Source: Melanocharis versteri (taxonomy: Eukaryota; Chordata; Aves; Passeriformes; Melanocharitidae). Taken from it: 64,000 bases of DNA. A model generated the notes under the pieces. It saw only the letters and a list, made by a program, of their open reading frames with translations, was not told the origin of the DNA and did not search any database. Shown here piece after piece: positions 56,140-64,000 of this stretch (within the stretch, counting starts at the first letter, position 1; every line of letters begins with the position of its first letter). The position numbers and the translations under genes are program-made. The stretch is from positions 186,330-250,329 of the forward strand of contig VZTG01003213.1 of assembly GCA_013397845.1 (NCBI GenBank). Direction: 5' to 3'.

Positions 56140-56263
56140 TAGGTTTTCCAGAGAAGCTGTGGCTGCCCCATCCCTGGATTGTCCAAGGCCAGGTTGGACG
56201 AGACTTGGAACAACCTGGGATGGTGGAAGGTGTCAGGAGTGGGATGAGCTTTAGGTGGAGGAG
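56140..56263 (+). mobile_element. CR1 LINE 3' end, diverged
   Basis: GTTTTCCAGAGAAGCTGTGG, CTGCCCCATCCCTGGATTGT, CCAAGGCCAGGTTGGACGAG, CTTGGAACAACCTGGGATGG and GGTGTCAGGAGTGGGATGAG. It has lost the GGATCCCTGGCAG and CCTGCCATGGCAGG words, so it is an older or internally deleted copy. Confidence 0.85.
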
Positions 56264-59200
56264 ACTTCCCCAGTTTTGGTCACTCCAGGAGGGAGCAGGC
56301 TCTGCTGGAGAGGGATTCCCACTGAGCTCCCACTGCCGTGTGAGCTGGGAATTCGGGGGAGGTTGTGGGGGGGGGTGACAAACACGCACTGTAAGGAGAA
56401 ACTTGGACTGACACTTGACAACTCCTCTGTTTTGTAAATTCCAGAGGAATTTGAATTGCATGGTACTTTTTCACTTGCAAATGTTGCAGACTTGTTATTT
56501 TTCCCTTTTCCACATATTTTAAGCTTATAGCATTGCATAATTTTTTATGCCTCTGTCCTTGTGGAGTAACAAGCAGAGAGCAATATCTCAGGAATAACTC
56601 CCTTGCAACAGCAAACTGCTTTTGCCTGCAGACATAATAATCCAAACCACGTTAATTGTTTTAATTTCCAGTGGTGTAGGAGCTGGTGTTTCTGGAAAGG
56701 TGATCTTTAAACCTGTGGTAAACTCAGATGCCTCCAGAAGAGCTCTGTGGGAGCTCCAGGTTTGTTAGTGGAGCAAAATATTGGAGCTACAAGATTGTTT
56801 GGAAATACTTTATGGAAGAGCAACTGGAGTAACCAAAGCAGATGTTAAACTGCAAGGACTGCAGTGGGATTCGGTGCTGGGCTGGTTGATGCTAAGGAAG
56901 AGCAGGAGAAGGCAAATGTTTGAAGAGGGCTGGGAGGGAATATCAGGCAACGGCAGGAGACGTTTAGATAAACAATAAACAACAGCTGAAGGCAGAGATT
57001 AAGAGATCAGTGGGAGAGAGATGTAAAAAGAAATGAAACGGGGGTGGGGAAAAGGTTGTAATGAAACACTGAGAGGATGTGGTCAGCCCGTGCCAGTGGG
57101 ATTAATTTCTGTGCCACCAGGGATCAGTGGCTCACGGGACCGTCCCCTGCTCCCAGGGCAGGTGACACACTCAGGGCCAGCAAGAGGCTGCTCCGAGCTG
57201 GTGGTGCAAAACACAAATAAAACTGAAACTCCTAAATGTTATGGTGGGGAGGAGGAGAGAAGAAAATGCTTTTTTTTTTCTTAATGCCAGCTGGCGCCTT
57301 GTCTTCCATGGAAGAAGAGGAGGAGGAGGAGGTGAAAGAGGAGGGAGGGAGGAGGTGGATTCTCCCATGGGAGACGAGGAGGATGGAAAGTTGCTGAGGA
57401 AACCATTGGATTTCCTGGCATGATGTGATGGGGGAATTTGACCATCTCTCGATAGCAACAAAAACGTCTTGGCACAAAATTCCGTTTCATCCTGGTTCAG
57501 AATAAGTCAGGAGAGCTGAGGGAGTTCTGTGCCCTCAGAGAGGAACGGGGATAACACAAGTGTGTCCTTCAAGGTCCTTGGAGGCAAGACAAGGTGTGTG
57601 GAGCATCCCCGCTTTGCATCCGCCGCGGTGAGACGTGGCAGTGACACAGGAGGGACAACACGGAACAACTCCCTGGAATTGTTTTCCCTCTCTTGTCATT
57701 GCCCCCCATTTCCTCTGCAGGAAATGCTCTCAGGATACTGAAAATAAACAGCATCTCTTTTCCTACTGTTTCCCAACAACGCTTCCCATTTCTGGGAGCC
57801 TCTGCCCACCCAGGAGCGCGAGGCCCCGGAGGTGTCCCCACACCATCTGCTGGTGCCTGGCTTTGGCATTCCAGGCTCTTGGCAATCCCCTCCGAAGCAT
57901 TTTGATGGAAAAAGCCCCATTTCCCCTCCCTTCTGTGACTGGAGCTCTCCCGTTAACGGCCCCGTTCCCAAACTCCCTCTTTGGCTCGGTGAGATCTTCA
58001 CTGGGCTCTGGGGGCTGTCGTGCAGTCATTCCACTGCTGCTGGGAGCACTTGGAGCCCTTCCTGTTATTTGCCTTTATTCTAGGGAATAAATGCTCGGCA
58101 TTTGCTGCAGATGTGCCTCTTCTACCGAAAAAACCCCCCTCGGCATCAGAAATTAGTGCAGGCACAACGGGCAGAGGTGGAAACACTCTGAAAATGCCAC
58201 ACTGGCTTTTCCCAAACGACAGTGGTGACATTTTGGATTGACATGATCCCAACCATTGCGGGATTGCTTCGAGGAGCACAGAGAGAGATGGGGGTGCCCC
58301 TGCTCCTCAGCTTCCCAGCGCTTGTTTTTCTGGATTTTCTTTGTCCAGGAGATTCCCCCCAGTTGCCACTCTGGCTCCTCTCTGGTGTTTTATTTGGGAA
58401 ATTAAGTTGCTGTACAGTGTCCAGTGATCGTAGTTAACGTGCCCTTGGATAACATTTAAATGTGGAACAGCAAAGCAAGCCGGGAGGAACCTCTCACAGT
58501 GAGGCGAGAGCAAACTCATTTACAAAAGTACTTCAGTAGGAATTAAAATAAAATCTCCATTTTCCAGTCTCATTCTGATCCTCGTTGTCATTAACTTACT
58601 CCAAACCCCACTTGGTATTTCAAACTGGAGTAAATCATTGTGTCTTCCAATTAACTTCCATCCTCCAGACAACATAATGGGACTGATTTCATTCAACTCT
58701 GTTGTTTAATAAACATCTAAACAATTCTTTATCTCTGAGCCACACAGAAATGTGCACTTCTGGTGTACTGAGCACGAGGTAATGGGCAAAAGGAAAATTA
58801 CTGGAGAGAATTCATCTTGGGTTTGGTTTCTCAGCTCACCCTGAGAGTGATGGGCAAGGCCAGGGAATGAGCTGCTCTCCCAGCAATATTTCCATGGAGA
58901 AAGTGTTGCACTCCTGCTCCAAACCCTGGGATTTTTGGCTGCCTAAGCAAAGGCACCGCAGGGATCAGCTGGAGGCTCAGCAGCCCAGAGGGGGCAGGGA
59001 TGCAGCAGTGAGTATGAAATATGATTATTTCCATCCAAGAGACAAGCTGGGGAGCTGGGATGCTGGGACAGGGAGTGGAGACGGGCTGGAGGGCTCTGTG
59101 TTCTGGGATCAGCGGGACCTTAGTGCACAGGGCCCAGCTAAATTTAAGGAATAAGAGCCATCAGAGTGATGTGAGCTGAACAATACTGCAGTAACAGAAC

Positions 59201-59613
59201 GGTGCTGTTAAATTATTCAGTGTTTAAAAACAGAGAGAACGTGGCCGAAGGGGCAGAGTTCTGCTCCCGCTGCCCCAGCAGAGGCTGCAGCACAGGGCAG
59301 GAGAAGGACAATGACCCCACTGAGGGTTCTGCTGAAAGGGGCAGGTTTGTACCACTGGCACTGGTTACAAGGTGGGGAAAACCTTGTGACAAGTGAATTA
59401 TTCTGCTGCTGTCACTGCAGAGGGCTCTGTGTGCCCACAGGGACAGGGTCCTGCTGTGGGACAGGGCTGAGTGCTGGTGGGTGACCCGGAAAGGGAATTT
59501 TAACAGTGAGGAAATGTCATTGGGCCTGATTTTTCCTTTTGAATATCCTCTCCAGGAGAGTTTGAGCAGATGTGCAGTCAGGGAGGAGAAAGACTGTGGT
59601 GTCACTTACCACG
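56264..59613. other. Unique 3.3-kb stretch, no gene
   Basis: A nine-base G run lies at 56,367-56,375. 56,430-56,680 is AT-rich. 57,600-58,120 is GC-balanced with overlapping 90- to 151-codon frames on both strands, no domain. 58,430-58,830 is AT-rich and repeat-free (CATTAACTTACTCC, TGTTTAATAAACATC), a possible conserved block. 59,230-59,480 is GC-rich. Confidence 0.4.
57310..57358. repeat. Polypurine (GGA/GAA) tract
   Basis: About 49 bases almost entirely A and G (GAAGAAGAGGAGGAGG and onwards), broken only by two T bases. It is a smaller, opposite-strand counterpart of the 34.3-kb pyrimidine tract. Confidence 0.85.
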
Positions 59614-59772
59614 GACTGGTTTGGGTGGGGAGGGACCTTAAAGCCCATCCAGTGCCACCCCTGCCATGGCAGGGACACCTTCCACTGTCCCAGGCTGCTC
59701 CAAGCCCCCTCCAGCCTGGCCTGGGGCACTGCCAGGGATGGGGGAGCCATGGTTTCTCTGGGAACCTGTTCC
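59614..59772 (-). mobile_element. CR1 LINE 3' end
   Basis: Antisense CR1: ACTGGTTTGGGTGGGGAGGG, ACCTTAAAGCCCATCCAGTG, CCCTGCCATGGCAGGGACAC, CAGCCTGGCCTGGGGCACTG, then GCCATGGTTTCTCTGGGAAC. The GGGATCCAGGGGCAGCC block is reduced to GGGATGGGGGAGCC. Confidence 0.91.
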
Positions 59773-60890
59773 AAACCTGTTATCAAACTGCATCTGGAAT
59801 TTCAGCTTCTGTGGCCTTTTCCGAGCAGAAAGTGAAACGAAATGGGCTAAATCCGTTCCAATAATGAGTGTCTTTGAGGAAGACAATATCCTCAAAGGAT
59901 TTCTGGAGCAGGGAAGAAAAAAGACTGGATTCCTTGAACTCTTTGCTAATTATGGACCTGGAGCCGGGCTGTGGTGTGTGCACCCCAGCCTCTGAGATGG
60001 GCGGTTCTGGTTGGCATCACCCACCATCAGGAGCATCAGGCTGAGCACTGTGGAAATCCTTCTGCTCCATTTTATGCCTGACAGCAAAAACGAGCGTTTA
60101 TTCCTGAAGTAAGGAGCTCCAGCCCTGCCTGGGCTGAGGGAAGGCATCTGCAGAGGCCAGGCTGCAGTGGAATGCTAACAGAGCCATATTGGCAAAAATG
60201 AGGAGTTAATTTAGTGGTGAATGCTCCGATGTTTTTCCCAGATGTGTCTGCAGAGCCATTAAGAGCTGTGTTTAATCTCAGCTCCATTTGCAATCTGATG
60301 CACATTACGCTGCCTCCACGCAGAGCAGGAGCAGTTAATGGCACCGGATGGCTCTGCCCCTCCCGGAGAGGCTGGATGAGGTCTCCGTGCCCAGGGCTGC
60401 TCTCCCAGGGCACTCTGGAGACAGCTCCGACCCCGAGCCCAGGGCTGAGGGCTCTTCCATGGCTGCGTGTGCCACACTTGCACGCCAGCATTTGGGACTG
60501 AATGAAAACTTCCCTGAATTAGTAATGACGTTTTTATTTTTAAGGGACTCAAGCTCAGGCAGCGTTTTAAAAAATGAATCATGATTTTCGGTGATTTCTT
60601 TCTGCTTGGATGCTCAGAGCTGCCTGAATATTGTCTGTTAAAGCTGCTGCAACTTCTGTCTCTGATGGAGGTGCTCACGCTCACTAAACTGTTTGGCAAA
60701 CACTGGCTGTCGTGGCTCATCCTCCTGATTAAATCCCGTATTTGCATTTCCTTGGATATACAAAGAAAAAAGCAAATCAGCAATGAAGAGCACGGTTAGA
60801 GCAGGAATAAGCAAACAGGGATGGAGGAATAACTGCTGGTCTGGAGAGGACATGCTGCAGAGCCAGACACACACGCAGGCCCTGTGCAGC
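59773..60890. other. Unique spacer, nothing recognised
   Basis: 59,780-59,960 is mixed. 60,110-60,180 and 60,310-60,480 are GC-rich. 60,520-60,780 is AT-richer. Frames to 174 codons (60,259-60,783 minus) carry no recognisable domain and overlap plus-strand frames. Confidence 0.4.
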
Positions 60891-60980
60891 AGAGCATCCG
60901 TGTCCCTCAGAGCATTCCTGCATCCCTCAGAGCATTCCTGCGTCCCTCGGAGCATCCCTGCATCCCTCAGAGCATCCCGA
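60891..60980. repeat. Tandem array, 18-20 bp unit
   Basis: 4.5 copies of AGAGCATTCCTGCATCCCTC, starting at 60,891, 60,909, 60,929, 60,949 and 60,969. The first unit is two bases shorter. Repetitive SIPASLRA-like peptides come from the array. Confidence 0.92.
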
Positions 60981-62275
60981 GCCACCTGGGGATCCCAGTG
61001 CCACTCGGGTGCTGCCAGAGGAGCAGGGTGGCCCTGCCCATTCCCTGCCAGGTGTCCCTAGGGATGCACTGAGGGACACAAGCACTCCAGCTCAGCACGG
61101 CTCAAGTGGAAGGTGCCGTGTGGGGTTTCTTTTTTTTTGTCCTTCTCCTTTATTTCATCAGAAGGATGTGAGGGAAAGTTTGATGTTTTAACACTTGGCC
61201 TACTATTAGCTAGGGAAATCTAGCAGATATACTTCATCATCTCAGAGATATGAGCAATCTCCAGCACTCGGGTATTAATGTGGGGAGATTGACTCGAAGC
61301 GTTTTGCTTCAATGGCTCTTAAGAAATTCACAGTTCATTTCCAGTCATTAAAATAATTAGTGCTGTGCTCTGCCTCCTCTAAGGACAGAGCTGTAGGGCC
61401 AGCTGCCCCGGGTGTGAGGGAGGGTGAGCTCCCAGCACGTTTCCTCCTCAGCCTGTGATGGGCACGATGCTGAACCTGCCCGAGGCCTGGGGGACCCAGG
61501 GGAAAGCCCAGCTTAAAGTGGGACTCGCGGGCTTAAATGGCTTTGAGGGGCCCTGGCTCTGCAAGAGCACATGAAAGATTGCCCCATTCCTTTTAATGAG
61601 GCTGCTCCCGTGATAGAGAGAGTTCCATAAATAAGTGATTACACGACTGAGCCAAAACCGATCGCTGAGGATTAGATGTGACTCATGGGATCAAGGGAAG
61701 TCCTTGGTTTTACTGGAGACAAGGGAAAAAGGTCTGATTTTTGCTGGATCCCATTATGTATCACCTTCACTCTACAAAGAGGTCTTGGAAAATAGGAGTT
61801 AACGCAGCGATGCTGCTCAGGGGATGGGAAGGGTGTCAGGCACAGGGAGCTCCAGAACTGCACTTCTCTTTCCAGATTGTTTCTGCAACCTAAAAGTCTT
61901 TAATCTTTTTGGGAAAAGCAGAGATATTCTTGCAGTTCTGGTGTTTGGTAGCAAGATCTGGAAGGTATTTCTGTAAATAGGCTTGAAATGGATAGAATTT
62001 GGCTCAGGGGAATTGCTGAGGGCAAGCAAAGCTTTTCTTGGCATCGGCCGTTTGAGGAGGTGAGGTTTGTAGGGGTGGAGGGCTGGACAGTTTGGGATGG
62101 GTTAGGAATGGGATATTAGAGCCAGGGCAGTGGAACCACAGTGCAGAGGGGCTTCATGAGCATCCATGGGGCTGGAAACCTGTCAGCTGTTCAGATTGAA
62201 CTCAAACCAAACATGAATCCAAGTGAAAACCTCCCTGTTTGCTCCATGGCAATGCAGGAGCTGAGGGCCAGGATC
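60981..62275. other. Unique spacer, AT-rich in part
   Basis: 61,170-61,380 is AT-rich and repeat-free (AAAATAATTAGTGC, GGGTATTAATGTGG). 61,390-61,560 is GC-rich. A nine-base T run is near 61,131-61,139. No exon or repeat is recognised. Confidence 0.4.
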
Positions 62276-62492
62276 CAGACAGGATAAGGGGAATGGCTTT
62301 AATCTAAAGAGGGCAGAGTTCCATTGGATATATGGAGGAAATCCTTCCCTGGGAGGGTGGGCAGACCCGGGCACGGGGTGCCCAGAGCAGCTGTGGCTGC
62401 CCCTGGATCCCTGGCAGTGCCCAAGGCCAGGCTGGACGGGGCTTGGAGCAGCCTGGGACAGTGGAAGGTGTCCCTGCCATGGCAGGGGTGGA
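62276..62492 (+). mobile_element. CR1 LINE 3' end without tail
   Basis: AGGATAAGGGGAATGGCTTT, GAGGAAATCCTTCCCTGGGA, GGGTGGGCAGACCCGGGCAC, GTGGCTGCCCCTGGATCC and CTGGACGGGGCTTGGAGCAG, ending at CCATGGCAGGGGTGGAAAC. The final TTTAAGGTCCC to ATTCTGTG part is absent, so the 3' terminus has been deleted. Confidence 0.93.
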
Positions 62493-63825
62493 AACAGAGG
62501 ATCCACTCACTTTCAGGGGATGAATTCAGGTGTTTGGGTAAGTTCCCATCCACTATTCCCTTATTTAACTTGGATAAGTATCACCCATTGGAGTTTTAGG
62601 AAGCCAGGCTGTGAGTGTGCTAGGAAAATAGGAAGCAATAAAAAAGGCTGTTGAGACACTTATCCAACGCTGAGGGAATTTTCAGAACAGCTGTAGTTGA
62701 GTAATTATGAGCAGAACCCTTGTTTCCACCGAATAAATGTATATTAGATTATTCCCTAATGATAAAGATTATTTAAAAGACAAAAGCTATAGAATAATAG
62801 ACATTAGCAGATGTATCCATTTCCAAAATCCCTGAAACCAGACTTAAATCTTGGGAGTTATTCCTCACCTTTAGCAGAGCTCTCATCAGCTGCAGTGTAA
62901 GCCCCAGAGCTGACACTCCAGATCAGTACATGATATAGTTCAGCCCTAAAACTCTTAACAGAAAATACATCAGGACTTACTGTAAAATTTCATGGAGGAT
63001 TAGAGAAAATATTAAGTCAATAGTTCTTTAGTTATTAGGGGCTTTTAAGGTAATCAATACTTTCCAGCCATGTTAGTGCCTACGATGATAAAAGATGACA
63101 TTAATATCCAACTCTTCTTTTTTTGGTATATTTATGTATATCCTTCCTTTAGTCACTCCTGCTGGAATCAATAGCTATACAAAGAATATGGTTATTTTTA
63201 AATGGCATCAATATTGATTTACCTGTAACTGCCAGCTTCAAGTGGAACTTGATTTCAGGTAAAAAAACCCTTACTTTTCTTACAAAGGGATTACCAACCT
63301 CCCTAAATCCTTGGAGTACCCCTGCCTTTGCTTCTAGTGATTTTCACATTTAGCAGTGTGCTAATGCAGCAAAAACTATTTTAGGATTAATAAATCCTAA
63401 AAATAGGATTAATAGGATTAATTCTAAAATTTCTTTGGAGTTACATGACATTTTATGTCCTCAAAGCATTGTGAAGATGTTAATTGAATTTAATTGATAT
63501 AATTCAGTCCCCAAAGTTATATGCATGCAGTTATTAATGGTTTAATTATTTTGTCAATGGAATAGATTCTTTGCCTTGGATTCTGCTTCAGGAGATCCAG
63601 ACAGTCCTTAGGCTGAATCCTTTTTATCCAGGTGACTCAGGAATACAGTTGGTCCAATGATAAAATTTTGCCCAGGGCATCCTCAGCAGGGATTTTCCCC
63701 CTGGTCAGCCCCAGCCTGAGGTCTGAAAGGGATTATTCCTCCCCAAGCACTGGGCTTTGCATGTGGAATGCTTGGTAAATCCATGGTCAGGCTGTTCCTC
63801 CAGCCTGGGGAGGGAGCTCATGGGA
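62493..63825. promoter_or_regulatory. AT-rich candidate conserved block
   Basis: 1.3 kb, mostly AT-rich and repeat-free. Words such as GATTATTCCCTAATGATAAAG, AAATTTCATGGAGGATTAG, TTAAATGGCATCAATATTG and TTAATTGAATTTAATTG resemble conserved enhancer sequence. A hairpin at 63,379-63,402 and TAGGATTAA repeats lie inside. 63,660-63,820 is GC-richer ordinary sequence. Confidence 0.33.
63379..63402. repeat. Perfect inverted repeat, 10-bp arms
   Basis: TTTTAGGATT and AATCCTAAAA are exact reverse complements separated by AATA. Two further TAGGATTAA words follow within 25 bases. A small hairpin or cruciform is possible. Confidence 0.85.
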
Positions 63826-64000
63826 CCACGGAATGGTTTGGGTTGGAAGGGAGCTTAGACATCATCTCATTCCAACTCTTTGGGACTGGGACACCTTCCA
63901 CTGTCCCAGGCTGCTCCAAGCCCCGTCCAGCCTGGCCTTGGGCACTGCCAGGGATCCAGGGGCAGCCACAGCTGCTCTGGGCACCCTGTGCCAAGGACCC
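63826..64000 (-). mobile_element. CR1 LINE 3' end, cut by window edge
   Basis: Antisense CR1: ACGGAATGGTTTGGGTTGGA, AGGGAGCTTAGACATCATCT, GACACCTTCCACTGTCCCAG, GGCCTTGGGCACTGCCAGGG and GCAGCCACAGCTGCTCTGGG. It continues past the end of the window. Confidence 0.92.

Noticed and set aside
1..64000. tRNA, rRNA, snRNA or microRNA genes
   Set aside because: I saw no tRNA A/B-box pair with cloverleaf, no rRNA-like block and no convincing precursor hairpin by eye. A covariance-model search would be needed for certainty.

Overview
The window reads as non-coding bird DNA, probably from a passerine. The main evidence is 21 short pieces of CR1 LINE 3' ends on both strands, the dominant interspersed repeat of bird genomes, together with a solo endogenous-retrovirus LTR and a mix of GC-rich and AT-rich segments. 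CR1 totals about 3.7 kb, near 6% of the window by adding my own intervals. The passerine assignment is an inference from the style of the CR1 and LTR families. No bacterial, phage or CRISPR architecture is present.

I could not support any protein-coding gene, exon or RNA gene. The open reading frames fall into three groups. Some are translations of CR1 3' ends, some run through tandem arrays whose unit happens to lack stop codons, and the rest are chance frames in GC-rich sequence. The most natural reading is an intergenic or long-intron region.

Layout: 1-11.8 kb is unique sequence with three CR1 pieces (3.2, 5.2 and 6.4 kb), two 18-bp arrays at 4.6-4.8 kb, a 62-bp triplication at 8.5 kb and AT-rich blocks that look like conserved non-coding DNA (3.5, 7.2, 7.9 and 9.0 kb). 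A complete solo LTR flanked by a 6-bp target duplication lies at 11,795-12,423. A 49-bp minisatellite at 15.0-16.2 kb is interrupted by a 561-base assembly gap. From 16 to 32 kb there are CR1 pieces and further AT-rich candidate regulatory blocks (20.4, 22.8 and 31.0 kb). A perfect 40-bp duplication lies at 29.8 kb and a 110-bp duplication at 32.6 kb. A long polypyrimidine tract is at 34.3 kb.

The most striking object is a nearly perfect 69-bp minisatellite at 40,759-41,448. It has ten copies, nine of them identical by eye, a hairpin in each of those nine, four CpGs per unit, and a length divisible by three that leaves five of the six frames open. A 46-bp array and a 143-bp duplication containing a single N follow at 45.0-45.5 kb. 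A 32-bp minisatellite is at 54.4 kb and a 20-bp array at 60.9 kb. The last 1.3 kb before the closing CR1 is AT-rich.

The number of independent tandem arrays (69, 62, 49, 46, 32, 18-21 bp, plus 40-, 110- and 143-bp duplications) in 64 kb is the main unusual property. It suggests a recombination- or slippage-prone segment such as a subtelomeric one. No gene set acts together here.
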